Made by a program: the position numbers and the translations under genes | Assembly (NCBI RefSeq): GCF_018129405.1 | Contig: NZ_JAFCLP010000004.1 | Location: forward strand, 1 to 64,000 | DNA: 64,000 bases | Reading direction: 5' to 3' | From: Bradyrhizobium iriomotense | GTDB lineage: Bacteria > Pseudomonadota > Alphaproteobacteria > Rhizobiales > Xanthobacteraceae | The notes under the pieces: generated by a model | The model's input: the letters and a program-made list of their open reading frames with translations, nothing else | What the model was told of the DNA's origin: nothing | The model's database searches: none | In this document: positions 23,830-32,377 of the stretch, piece after piece | Layout: the number at the start of each line of letters is the position of its first letter | How positions within the stretch are numbered: the stretch's first letter is position 1

Positions 23830-23979
23830 TCAGAAGCGCGCGGCGACGACGATCGGCTGCGGCGCCGTGCCGCTGTACTGGAAGGTGCCGATGCCCGGGA
23901 GATTGCCGTCGGGCATGCCTGCGAACGAGGAACCGGCGAGCACGAAGCCGAACGCAAGGATAAAGCTGAGCGCGCGCAT
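23830..23979 (-). CDS. Tiny secreted peptide, 49 aa
   Basis: ATG with GAGGGAC six bases upstream; encodes MRALSFILAFGFVLAGSSFA as a signal peptide and a short mature part GMPDGNLPGIGTFQYSGTAP then QPIVVAARF. The hydrophobic leader, good binding site and stop give the gene support in spite of its size. It precedes the 120-aa secreted protein by 25 bp on the same strand, so the two may be cotranscribed. Function unknown. Confidence 0.6.
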   Translation of the reverse strand: MRALSFILAFGFVLAGSSFAGMPDGNLPGIGTFQYSGTAPQPIVVAARF

Positions 23980-24094
23980 GGTCTTGTCCCTCAATTCCGC
24001 GGCCGGCGGTGGGCCGTCGTCGTTGTGAAGCTGATAATCACGGGCGGTTTCGCGCGTGATGCGCCAAAAGCCGAAAATGGTTTCATCCGCATAC

Positions 24095-24131
24095 GAATTG
24101 TTTCGTCCGGTTCGGCGCGACGAAACAATTC
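24095..24131. promoter_or_regulatory. 13-bp perfect inverted repeat in a 416-bp spacer
   Basis: GAATTGTTTCGTC and GACGAAACAATTC frame an 11-base centre. No T run follows, so it is not a classical terminator. It lies 115 bp upstream of the 49-aa secreted gene and 265 bp before the weak ORF at 24396. The rest of 23980-24395 shows no gene. It could be an operator for a dimeric repressor. Confidence 0.5.
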
Positions 24132-24395
24132 TCAGAAAATGCCAATCATTTCAGTCAGGTCGCACGGCGGCTCAAAGCGGCCCCGCAACTCGCTGTCGCG
24201 GCGCACAACTGTGCTGGACTCAGGCATCGTCATGCGCCCGCCTTGCGCGCTTCACATGCGTTTTACGTTTTTCTGCTGAAGAGAAGCCAAACGAAGGCTG
24301 GGTCCCGTCGAACCGGGGACGCTTCGGCCGCGACCCAAGCCATCGAAACCGAGACGCCGGGATCACCGGGCGCATCCACGTGAGGAATGGCCATC

Positions 24396-24605
24396 ATGAT
24401 GGCGCAAGATCGCGCAACGCCGCGCGAGGCGGACCAACAGACGGACCGCGGAGATCAACGACCTGTTCGCAGCCGCGCCACTTCGGCGAACGAAATGGCG
24501 CTGCAATCGAGCCGCGGCTTCGAAGCCGCGCCGCAGATGTTCGTGCGGCTGACCGGCTCGCATCTCGCAAAACCGCGCGTCAGCCGCGAACGCCTCACTG
24601 AGTGA
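24396..24605 (+). CDS. Possible small protein, 69 aa
   Basis: ATGATG with GAGG nine bases before it. The product is hydrophilic (MMAQDRATPREADQQTDRGD at the start, RLTGSHLAKPRVSRERLTE at the end), with a short helix-like EMALQSSRGFEAAPQMFV. The reading frame ends overlapping the convergent CreA gene by 11 bases. No family recognised; it may be spurious. Confidence 0.35.
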   Translation: MMAQDRATPREADQQTDRGDQRPVRSRATSANEMALQSSRGFEAAPQMFVRLTGSHLAKPRVSRERLTE

Positions 24606-25143
24606 AGAATTCACCGCACTTCTGGACGCTGGCGTCAGCCAGTCCCCACGGCATGATCGGCACGGTCGAGGTCGAGTTCTTCGGCGAGCCCTCGATCAGC
24701 TTGTCCGAATAGACCATGTAGACCAGCACGTTGCGCTTGGCGTCACAGCCGCGCACGATCTGCATCTTCTTGAAGAACAATGAGCGGCGCTGGCGGAACA
24801 TATCGTCGCCCTGCTCCATCTTGCCCTTGAACTTGATCGGACCGACCTGGCGACAGGCGAGCGAGATGTCCGAGACCTCCTCGGCAAGGCCGAGCCAGCC
24901 CTTGAAACCGCCCTTCTCCGGCACCGTGAAGTGACAGGCGACGCCCTCGACTTCGGGGTCGTCGAGGCCATAGGTCGCGAGCTTGTCGTTCGGGCTCATC
25001 CATTTGAACACGGTGGAGCGGCGGAAGATCAGATCGGGCTCATCAGCGGCGGATGCGGAAGCCAGCGGCACGACCAGGGCGAGGAGGAATAAAGCGAGGC
25101 CTTTCAAGCGGATGCCGGAAAGACCGGGGAAACGAGATGACAT
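24595..25143 (-). CDS. creA: CreA-family periplasmic protein
   Basis: A 182-aa protein with an N-terminal signal (LKGLALFLLALVVPLASASA). The mature part matches the CreA family: VFKWMSPNDKLATYGLDDPE, VEGVACHFTVPEKGGFKGWL, EEVSDISLACRQVGPIKF, MFRQRRSLFFKKMQIVRGCD and MVYSDKLIEGSPKNSTSTVP. CreA is widespread in Proteobacteria, exported, and of unknown function. Start chosen at the ATG with GGAG seven bases upstream. No creBCD genes are adjacent. Confidence 0.9.
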   Translation of the reverse strand: MSSRFPGLSGIRLKGLALFLLALVVPLASASAADEPDLIFRRSTVFKWMSPNDKLATYGLDDPEVEGVACHFTVPEKGGFKGWLGLAEEVSDISLACRQVGPIKFKGKMEQGDDMFRQRRSLFFKKMQIVRGCDAKRNVLVYMVYSDKLIEGSPKNSTSTVPIMPWGLADASVQKCGEFFTQ

Positions 25144-25339
25144 GAAGTTCTCCGGTAACAAGTCCCCGCAATGTAGGCATCGGCTGGCCGGTCAGGAAGA
25201 CGACGGCAAGCCGGGCGCGGCCGCCGTTTACCGCTCCGTGAGGCTTTTTTGCTACGTCTTGGACAAAAGCAGCTGATGGCAGAACCGCCTTGCTGGTGAA
25301 CGCGTATCCTCTCTGCGAGACTAATGTCTGATTGGGATT

Positions 25340-26941
25340 ATGGATTCGAGGATGAATAGCGTGAACGGGTCCGGTTTTGCTGCCAAGCCAGCGCGGATTT
25401 GGCAGGTCGCCATCTTGACGGCGGCGGGTGCGATCGGAACGGCAAGCCAGGCTGACGCAGCGTTTTATTATTGGACGGATTATTCCGACGGGTCCTATTA
25501 CGCTCGGCAGGATCGGCATCCCGAAATACCGCGCCAGAAGCCGCAGAAGCGCGGCACGGCCGGCAAGAAGGAGATCGTCGCCGAGAAGGAGGCCGGCAGC
25601 AAGCCGCAAGGACCGCTCGTCATCGTCGTCTCGATCGAGCGGCAGAAGGTGACGATCTACGACACCAACGGCATGTTCGCGGAATCTCCGGTGTCGACCG
25701 GCATGAAGGGCCATTCGACGCCGATGGGTGTGTTCAGCGTCATCCAGAAGCACAAATTCCACCATTCCAACATCTACAGCGGCGCGCCGATGCCGTACAT
25801 GCAGCGGATCACCTGGTCCGGCGTCGCCATGCATGCCGGCGTGCTGCCGGGCTATCCGGCCTCGCACGGCTGCATCCGCATGCCGATGGCGTTCGCGGTG
25901 AAGATGTGGAATTGGACCAAGATGGGCGCGCGCGTCATCGTCGCGCCCGGCGAGATGACGCCGCATAGCTTCCAGCATCCGTTGCTCGCCTCCGTCCGCG
26001 TGCCGCCGCAGCCCGCGGCCAGCCTGGAACCGCAGACCAATGTCGCCGACAAGGCCGACAAGGGCGCGGCCGCCAAGGTCACTGAGGCCAAGCCGCTCGA
26101 GACCAGGACCGCCAGCGCCGATTCGGTGCTGGAGCTGCGCTCTTCGGTCGGCCACACTGTCATGTCGGACATCACAACGGGCAATGCACCTGCCCGCACG
26201 GAAGCGGCCGCGACGACTGACAAGGCCGAGGCGACATCCGAGACGAAGACCGCCGAGACTGCGGAAGCGCCCAAGGCTCCGGCGGCGACCGACGACAAGG
26301 TCGAGGCTGCCAAGAGCGACACACCAAAGTCTGACGCGGCAAAGTCCGAGACGGCGAAGACTGAGGCTGATTCTTCCAAGAAGCCCGATGCAGCCGTCAC
26401 GGCCACGTCTCCTGCACCGGATGCGAAGAAGGACGAGACCCGCCTTGCCGATCCCGCGCCGACGGCAAAGCCGGACGCGCCGAAGCGGGCCGGCCAGATC
26501 GCCGTTTTCATCAGCCGCAAGGATTCCAAGCTCTACGTGCGGCAGAATTTTGCGCCGCTGTTCGAAACGCCCGTGACGATCGCCGCGAGCGACCGGCCGC
26601 TCGGCACGCATGTCTTCACCGCCGAAATCGACAAGGCCGATGCCAATGCGCTGCATTGGTCGGTGGTGTCGCTGCCCGTCACCGCTCGCTCCGCCGCACG
26701 CGAGGATGACGGCCGCGTTGCGCGCCGCAAGGGTGGCGCCGCCGTGATCCCCGTCACCGTAAAACCGGTGGCGACGCCGGACAGCCCGGCCGAGGCGCTC
26801 GACCGCATCTCGGTCCCCGCCGACACCATGACGAAGATCAACGAGATGCTGACCTCCGGCGGCTCGATCATCGTCTCCGACCAGGGCATCAACCAGGGCG
26901 AGACCGGCGAAGGCACCGACTTCATAGTTCGACTGTACTAG
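25340..26941 (+). CDS. L,D-transpeptidase (YkuD) with long Ala/Lys-rich linker and a second degenerate YkuD-like segment
   Basis: A 533-aa exported protein (signal near residues 18-40, cleavage at ADA-AFY). Residues 92-200 are a YkuD domain: VIVVSIERQKVTIYDTNG, STGMKGHSTPMGVFSV and the catalytic HAGVLPGYPASHGCIRM with His165, His176 and Cys178. A charged linker of about 170 residues rich in Ala, Lys, Glu, Thr follows. Residues about 380-470 then resemble the first half of YkuD again (QIAVFISRKDSKLYVRQN, then PVTIAASDRPLGTHVFTAE) but have no HGC motif. YkuD enzymes form 3-3 peptidoglycan cross-links or anchor outer-membrane proteins; the linker may span the periplasm. Confidence 0.9.
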   Translation: MDSRMNSVNGSGFAAKPARIWQVAILTAAGAIGTASQADAAFYYWTDYSDGSYYARQDRHPEIPRQKPQKRGTAGKKEIVAEKEAGSKPQGPLVIVVSIERQKVTIYDTNGMFAESPVSTGMKGHSTPMGVFSVIQKHKFHHSNIYSGAPMPYMQRITWSGVAMHAGVLPGYPASHGCIRMPMAFAVKMWNWTKMGARVIVAPGEMTPHSFQHPLLASVRVPPQPAASLEPQTNVADKADKGAAAKVTEAKPLETRTASADSVLELRSSVGHTVMSDITTGNAPARTEAAATTDKAEATSETKTAETAEAPKAPAATDDKVEAAKSDTPKSDAAKSETAKTEADSSKKPDAAVTATSPAPDAKKDETRLADPAPTAKPDAPKRAGQIAVFISRKDSKLYVRQNFAPLFETPVTIAASDRPLGTHVFTAEIDKADANALHWSVVSLPVTARSAAREDDGRVARRKGGAAVIPVTVKPVATPDSPAEALDRISVPADTMTKINEMLTSGGSIIVSDQGINQGETGEGTDFIVRLY

Positions 26942-27020
26942 CGCGCGATAACGCGGTGTTGAGCGACCCGGTCACGCCGCCGGAGTAACATCGGTCCCAG
27001 ATCATTTCGGGGACGCCGTC

Positions 27021-27590
27021 ATGATGAACCGCAGGACACTGCTCATCGCGGCGCTTGCAGGCGCAGCCGCGCCGATGACGCGTGCCTACGCCGATGCCGG
27101 CATGAGCCGAATCTCGGCCTACGCCTTCACCTTCCCTGCACTGTCTGGCGACGACATCCGCCTCGCCGCCTTCACGGGCAAACCGCTGCTGGTGGTCAAC
27201 ACCGCCTCGCTCTGCGGCTACACCCCGCAATATGCGGGCCTGCAAGAGCTCTGGGGCGAGTTTCGCGAGCGCGGGCTCACCGTGATCGGCGTGCCCTCCA
27301 ACGATTTCGGCAGCCAGGAGCCCGGCGGCACCAGCGAGATCACGGAGACCGCGCACCACCAATACGGCGTTACCTTCCCGATCACAGCCAAAGCTGTGGT
27401 GGTCGGCGCAAAGGCGCATCCATTCTACAAATGGGCCGCCGAGTCGCGTCCCCGCGAAGTTCCGCGCTGGAACTTCCACAAGTATCTGATCGGCCGTGAC
27501 GGCTACATCGCCGGGGTGTTTCCCTCCGCGGTCGAGCCGACCGACACGCGAATCAAAACGGCCGTCGCCAAGGCGCTGGCGGACAGCTGA
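27021..27590 (+). CDS. Secreted glutathione peroxidase (Cys type)
   Basis: A 189-aa thiol peroxidase of the GPx family. NTASLCGYTPQYAGLQELW holds the peroxidatic Cys (residue 65), GVPSNDFGSQEPGG the Gln and WNFHKYLIGRDGYIAG the Trp and Asn of the catalytic set. Unlike the usual cytosolic form it begins MMNRRTLLIAALAGAAAPM, an export signal with a twin-Arg pair, so Tat export is possible. It reduces lipid or hydrogen peroxides, in bacteria usually with thioredoxin. Single gene. Confidence 0.92.
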   Translation: MMNRRTLLIAALAGAAAPMTRAYADAGMSRISAYAFTFPALSGDDIRLAAFTGKPLLVVNTASLCGYTPQYAGLQELWGEFRERGLTVIGVPSNDFGSQEPGGTSEITETAHHQYGVTFPITAKAVVVGAKAHPFYKWAAESRPREVPRWNFHKYLIGRDGYIAGVFPSAVEPTDTRIKTAVAKALADS

Positions 27591-27756
27591 CACGACGCTG
27601 GGCCCAATCGGGTTGGGCACAATTGTGGCGGGATGCCAAACAGCCGTTGCAATGGCGATGGCCCACCATCTAGGCTAGGATCGTTTGGGGCGGGAAGGTT
27701 TGGCCGGAGGCGAAAAGCCACGGCGGAACAACGGGATCAATCTCGAGGACAACACC

Positions 27757-28773
27757 ATGCGCGTGGCGGCAGGACTGATTTTGGCAAGCGCGATGTCTCT
27801 AGCGATGACGGGTGCGGCATGGTCGCAGACGCCGGCCGCCAAACCCGCCGCCTCCACTCAAGTCGCACCGGCGGCGGCGCCGGCCGCCACAGCGCCCGCT
27901 GCGGCTCCGGCAGCTGCAGCAGCCGCGCCGGCAGGCTTCGTCAATCCACCCCCGCCGAAACAGGCGCCGCAGCCGGCGCGCGCGGCCTGCAACACGCAAG
28001 GCGCGCTCGGTGTCGCCCGCACCGTCGAGATCGACACCACGGGCGGTCCGGGCTTCGGGTTCGAGCATTTCAAGGAGCTCGACTTCCTGCGCGACAAGGA
28101 GGTGGTGCTGACCTTCGACGACGGCCCCTGGCCGAAGAACACACCCGCGGTGCTGAAGGCGCTTGCCGATGAATGCACCACCGGCATCTTCTTCTCGATC
28201 GGCAAGCATGCGACCTATGAGCCGGAGATCCTGAAGCAGGTCTATGCGGCCGGCCACACGGTCGGCACCCATACCTGGTCGCACGCCAACCTCAACAACA
28301 AGAAGCTCACCGAAGCACAGCGCAAGGAAGAGATCGAGAAGGGCCTTTCCGCGGTGAAGTGGGCGCTCGGCGGCATCTCGCCCTCGCCGTTCTTCCGCTT
28401 CCCGGCGCTCCAGCATCCGCCGGAGATGGTCACCTATCTCGGCAACCGCAACACCGCGATCTTCTCCTGCGACATCGACTCCTTCGACTTCAAGGCCTCG
28501 AAGCCCGAGAAGGTGATCGAGACCGTGATGAAGAAGCTCGACGCCAAGGGCAAGGGCATCGTCCTGATGCACGACTTCCAGAAGCACACCGCCGAAGCCC
28601 TGCCCGAGCTGCTCAAGCGCCTGAAGGCCGGCGGCTACAAGGTGGTGGCGATGCGCGCAAAATTCCCGGCATCGACGCTGCCCGAATACGACCAGGAGCT
28701 GCTCAAGGACGTCAAGCTGCCGACGGTGAGCCAGCGCCCGGTCAATTCCGTGGTGACGACCGTTTCCGAATAG
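27757..28773 (+). CDS. Secreted polysaccharide deacetylase (NodB homology domain)
   Basis: A 338-aa exported protein with signal peptide, then an Ala/Pro-rich linker of about 55 residues and a NodB-type domain: VVLTFDDGPWPKNTPAVLKA (catalytic and metal Asp), TVGTHTWSHANLNNKKLTE (metal His pair H-x3-H), PFFRFPALQHPPEM and GIVLMHDFQKHTAEALPELL. Such enzymes remove acetyl groups from N-acetylglucosamine polymers or peptidoglycan. The ATG is preceded by GAGGAC. It is followed after 7 bp by the RibD-like gene. Confidence 0.92.
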   Translation: MRVAAGLILASAMSLAMTGAAWSQTPAAKPAASTQVAPAAAPAATAPAAAPAAAAAAPAGFVNPPPPKQAPQPARAACNTQGALGVARTVEIDTTGGPGFGFEHFKELDFLRDKEVVLTFDDGPWPKNTPAVLKALADECTTGIFFSIGKHATYEPEILKQVYAAGHTVGTHTWSHANLNNKKLTEAQRKEEIEKGLSAVKWALGGISPSPFFRFPALQHPPEMVTYLGNRNTAIFSCDIDSFDFKASKPEKVIETVMKKLDAKGKGIVLMHDFQKHTAEALPELLKRLKAGGYKVVAMRAKFPASTLPEYDQELLKDVKLPTVSQRPVNSVVTTVSE

Positions 28774-28780
28774 CCGGCAC

Positions 28781-29344
28781 TTGTCTTTCCGCATCGAAGG
28801 CTACGTCATCGTCTCCGCGGACGGCATGCTCGCCGATCCGTCGCACATCATGCCTGAGACGTTGAAATTCGAGGGCGACAAGCTGTTCTTCGAGCAGGCG
28901 CTCGATCGCGCCGCGCTGATCGTGCACGGCCGACGCTCGCACGAGCAGCAGCCGAATTCGCCGAAGCGCAAGCGCCTGATCCTGACCCGCAAGATCGGGC
29001 CGCTCACCGTCGATCCGGAGATGCCCAACGCGACATTGTGGAATCCGGAGCACGCGAGCTTCGAGGAGGCCTGTGCCTTCGCCGACGTCGCATCCGGCAC
29101 CGTCGCCATCATCGGCGGCCCCGTCGTGTTCGACATGTTCATGGACCGCTACGACACGTTCTGGCTGTCGGAAGCCCCCCATGTGCGGCTGCCCGGCGGC
29201 GAAGGCTGCTTTGTCGGCGTGCCCGAGCGGACGCCGCATGAGGTGCTGGCCTCCCACGGGATGAGGCCGGGAGCGCCCTACCTGCTCGATGCGGCGCACG
29301 ATGTCACGGTGACGCCGTGGCGGCCGGCGAGAGCTTCCAACTAA
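28781..29344 (+). CDS. RibD C-terminal / dihydrofolate-reductase-like protein
   Basis: A 187-aa protein of the DHFR/RibD-C fold: IEGYVIVSADGMLADPS at the N-terminus, ALIVHGRRSHEQQPNSPKRK, LILTRKIGPLTVD and TVAIIGGPVVFDMFMDRYDT with the glycine-rich NADPH-binding loop. It starts with TTG seven bases after the deacetylase stop and is probably coupled to it. Substrate unknown; it does not need to take part in riboflavin synthesis. Confidence 0.8.
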   Translation: MSFRIEGYVIVSADGMLADPSHIMPETLKFEGDKLFFEQALDRAALIVHGRRSHEQQPNSPKRKRLILTRKIGPLTVDPEMPNATLWNPEHASFEEACAFADVASGTVAIIGGPVVFDMFMDRYDTFWLSEAPHVRLPGGEGCFVGVPERTPHEVLASHGMRPGAPYLLDAAHDVTVTPWRPARASN

Positions 29345-29347
29345 AAC

Positions 29348-29372
29348 TCGAAAAACAACCCCATGCACAGTA
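29348..29372 (-). repeat. 25-bp dispersed repeat, copy 2
   Basis: Reverse complement of 1083-1107 with all 25 bases identical. It begins three bases after the stop of the RibD-like gene. Confidence 0.7.
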
Positions 29373-29431
29373 CCGGTGTTTTGATACCCGCGTACAACGC
29401 ATCCATTTGCCAAGCAAAACCAACGACACCC

Positions 29432-31423
29432 TTAGCGGTCCAAGCGCGCGCGATGTTCGAGAGCGGACTTCTCGAGTTCAATGCGCACGTCCGTGAGGAC
29501 GCTTGACCAGTCGCCGGGCTGAGGTTGCCGGAATTGCCGCAAGCTCGGATACCAGGGGCTGTCGTCGCGGTTCAGCAACCACCGCCAGCACCGATCGAAG
29601 CGATTGAGCAGCCAGACCGGGCGGCCAAGCGCTCCCGCAAGATGCGCGGCCGCGGTATCGACGCTGATGACCAGATCCAGTGCCTCGATCAGCGCGGCGG
29701 TTTCACCGAAATCGTGAAGATCTTCGGTCCAATCGTGCAAGGACAGGCCGGGCGGCGGCGACTGGCTGGCCGCCGCTCCCTTCTGCAACGAGACGAAACT
29801 CACCCCCGGCAGGTCCGCCAGCTCTGAAAATTGCCCGAGCGGAATGGATCGGCGCCGGTCGCCGCTCATCGCCTGATTGCCGGCCCAGACGACGCCGACC
29901 CGCAGGCCGTCGAGCTGCCCGACCCGCTGGCGCCAGGCCGCCGCGCGTTGCGGATCGGCCCGGAGATAGGATTCTTGTTGCGGGATCGTTTCGAGGGTGA
30001 TGCCAAGGACCCGCGGCAGGCTCATCAGTGAACAATACAGATCGAATGACGGCAGCGGATCGCCAAGGGCGACGATGCTCTCGATTCCCGGCAGTCCCGT
30101 CAGGAGCGGCACCAGTGGCCGCTGAACCTCGAGAACGACCCGCCGCCCCGCCGCAATGGCCGGCACGAAGCGACAGAACTGGAGCGTGTCGCCGAGGCCC
30201 TGCTCAGCATGCAGCAGCAGGACCCGATCACCGGTATCTCCGCCATCCCAGAGCGGCTGGCGGAAGCCGCGAAGCTGCGACTTCTTCCTGTCCTGCTTCC
30301 ACCGCCACTCATATTCCCGCCAGCCTTCGTCGAACTGGCCGTCCAGCAACAGCGCGACCCCAAGGTTGAAATGCGCGTCGGCATAGTCCGGCGTCTGCGA
30401 CACTGCCATTCGCAAACTCCGAATGGCTTCATCAGGCCGCCCAAGATCGAGCAGCAAGGCGCCGAGATTATTGAGCGCCTTGGGCTGAGCCGCGCTGTGA
30501 TCGAGAGCCGCGCGAAAGCAGGATTCCGCTTCGTGGAAATGACCTTGTTCGCGAAGGGCATTGCCGAGGTTCACTTGCGCCTGCACATCGTCCGGCCTCA
30601 GACGCAAAGCTTCCCTGCAGCATGCTTCCGCCTCTTCCGGCCGCTCCCGGAGCCGCAGCAATTCACTGAGATTGTTCAAGGCCTCGGGGAAAGATGAATT
30701 GAGTTTGCAGGCTTCGCGAAGATTGACCTCCGCCTCGTCGAGGCGCCCCAATTTGGTGAGAAGACCACCAAGATTACAGTAGGCCTCCGCATATGTCGGA
30801 TCGAGGCGCAGGGCCTCACGATAGCAACGCTCGCATTCCTCGAAAGCGGTCAGCTCGAACAGCACCGCCCCAAGGTTCAAATGAGCCTCCGCAAAATTCG
30901 GCCTATGCCGCAGCACCTGCCGAAACTCGCCGATCGCATCATCGAATTGTTTCCGTCTCACCAGCAGATTGGCGAGCTTGAAGCGGGCATCGGCGTGATC
31001 AGGAGCGTATCGCAGCGCGAGCCGGTAGTGGGCCTCCTCACCCGCGACGTCCCCACACTCACTCATCAGGATCGCAAGCTGAAGGTGCACATCCAGATTG
31101 TCGGGCTTATGCAGCAGCGCTTCCTGATAGCTCGCGATGGCCTCGTCCGTTCGTCCGAGACCGTGCAGAGCGGCAGCCTTGCTACTGTGATAGAAGCTGT
31201 TGCGAGGTTGGAGATTGACGGCACGGATGAAGAGATCGAGCGCCCTGTCGTGGTGACCAACCTGGAGCGAAGCAATCCCCAGAAGGAAAATACAGTCCGC
31301 ACGATCCGGCTCGGATGCCAGTATCTGCCGATAGATCGCCTCCGCTTGCGGCAGGCGGCCAGCGCGATGGTACGCGAGACCGGCCTCGACTGAGACGGAA
31401 CCTGGCGACTCTTCAGCGGACAT
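29432..31423 (-). CDS. TPR protein with C-terminal glycosyltransferase-9-like domain
   Basis: A 663-aa soluble protein. About eleven TPR units cover residues 10-390 (for example AEAHLNLGAVLFELTAFEEC, AEAYCNLGGLLTKLGRLDEA), followed by WREYEWRWKQDRKKSQ and a GT-B-like part (VLLLHAEQGLGDTLQFCRFV, VGVVWAGNQAMSGDRRRSIP, LIEALDLVISVDTAAAHLAG) that resembles LPS heptosyltransferases of family GT9. This architecture is common in Bradyrhizobium and Methylobacterium and is presumed to glycosylate proteins or envelope sugars. The ATG of MSAEESPG is chosen; a longer in-frame stretch upstream is Arg-rich and looks non-coding. Confidence 0.88.
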   Translation of the reverse strand: MSAEESPGSVSVEAGLAYHRAGRLPQAEAIYRQILASEPDRADCIFLLGIASLQVGHHDRALDLFIRAVNLQPRNSFYHSSKAAALHGLGRTDEAIASYQEALLHKPDNLDVHLQLAILMSECGDVAGEEAHYRLALRYAPDHADARFKLANLLVRRKQFDDAIGEFRQVLRHRPNFAEAHLNLGAVLFELTAFEECERCYREALRLDPTYAEAYCNLGGLLTKLGRLDEAEVNLREACKLNSSFPEALNNLSELLRLRERPEEAEACCREALRLRPDDVQAQVNLGNALREQGHFHEAESCFRAALDHSAAQPKALNNLGALLLDLGRPDEAIRSLRMAVSQTPDYADAHFNLGVALLLDGQFDEGWREYEWRWKQDRKKSQLRGFRQPLWDGGDTGDRVLLLHAEQGLGDTLQFCRFVPAIAAGRRVVLEVQRPLVPLLTGLPGIESIVALGDPLPSFDLYCSLMSLPRVLGITLETIPQQESYLRADPQRAAAWRQRVGQLDGLRVGVVWAGNQAMSGDRRRSIPLGQFSELADLPGVSFVSLQKGAAASQSPPPGLSLHDWTEDLHDFGETAALIEALDLVISVDTAAAHLAGALGRPVWLLNRFDRCWRWLLNRDDSPWYPSLRQFRQPQPGDWSSVLTDVRIELEKSALEHRARLDR

Positions 31424-31645
31424 TACGTTGGGTCCATCATCGATGCGAACACGCAAGGCACGAGACAGATGCCCGCTTGAACGCCGAGCGACTCTCGAAC
31501 TTGCCTCACGCCTCGCCCCGGTCACTCTGCAGCAACGACCTTGCGCGAAGCTGGACACACCGCGAGCGTCGACGCGTCAGCAGTCGCCAAGGCGAGATTT
31601 CGGCTTCGTTGGATGCCAGCCAAGCTGACGGGCGTGATACGTCAG

Positions 31646-32098
31646 CTATACGTCCCCGTAGGCCGCCTCGGCCGGACGCGTGGTTCGGCCGTAGCCGATG
31701 ATCATGCAGAGCGCGCCGATGATCGAGAGGTTCTTGAGCGCATCCACCAGCATCTTGGCGTTGTCGGGCGGCACCTGGTTCCAGAAGTCGTAGAACAGGA
31801 CAGTTGCGACCGCGACGTAGATGATCAGCAGCATCGCAAAGAAGCGCGCACCGAAGTTCAGCGCGATCATCAGGCCTGCGATGATCTCGAGCCCACCCAC
31901 CGCGATCGCCAGCAGCTGCGGTGTGGTCATGGCGGTCGCCGTCTCGACCTGCTTGGCGTAGGGTGCAATCACGTCAGGCACCACGACCTTGGTGGCGATG
32001 AAATCCGCCGTCGCCTGGACGGCGAACAGTTTTGTCGCGCCCGTGTAGATGAACAGCACGGCGAACAGGATCCGCCCGAAAGTCACGAACGCTGGCAT
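31646..32098 (-). CDS. DoxX-family membrane protein
   Basis: A 150-aa integral membrane protein with four predicted helices: TFGRILFAVLFIYTGATKLF, TPQLLAIAVGGLEIIAGLMI, FFAMLLIIYVAVATVLFYDF and LSIIGALCMIIGYGRTTRP. The sequence DFWNQVPPDNAKMLVDALKN between helices 3 and 4 is typical of DoxX. Members of the family take part in quinone- or thiol-linked redox in the membrane; no partner is adjacent. A purine-rich AAGAGG precedes the ATG. Confidence 0.88.
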   Translation of the reverse strand: MPAFVTFGRILFAVLFIYTGATKLFAVQATADFIATKVVVPDVIAPYAKQVETATAMTTPQLLAIAVGGLEIIAGLMIALNFGARFFAMLLIIYVAVATVLFYDFWNQVPPDNAKMLVDALKNLSIIGALCMIIGYGRTTRPAEAAYGDV

Positions 32099-32230
32099 GA
32101 TCGGCCTCTTGGCTCAGGCTTTTTGAAATCGGAACTCGGACGAAAGCGCGGTGATTATGATGAGTCGTTCGCCCGTTTACAAACGGGGAAATGGCGAGCT
32201 GAAGGTAATTCAAAGGCGCCACACAGGCGG

Positions 32231-32366
32231 CACCCCTTCTCCCCTTGTGGGAGAAGGTGGCGCGAAGCGCCGGATGAGGGGTATCTCTCCGCGAACACAA
32301 TCGTGAGAGGGGTACGCGTGGAGAGATACCCCTCACCCGTCTCGCCGCTACGCGGCGAGCGAGGGT
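32231..32366. repeat. Palindromic repeat (CCCCTTCTCCC type)
   Basis: The core GAGGGGTATCTCTCC (from 32276) pairs with GGAGAGATACCCCTC (to 32334); flanking CTTCTCCC/GGGAGAAG and CGCCGCTACGCGGCG hairpins follow. It lies just after the malic enzyme stop and may also act as its terminator. Confidence 0.75.
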
Positions 32367-32377
32367 AAGAAAACGCC

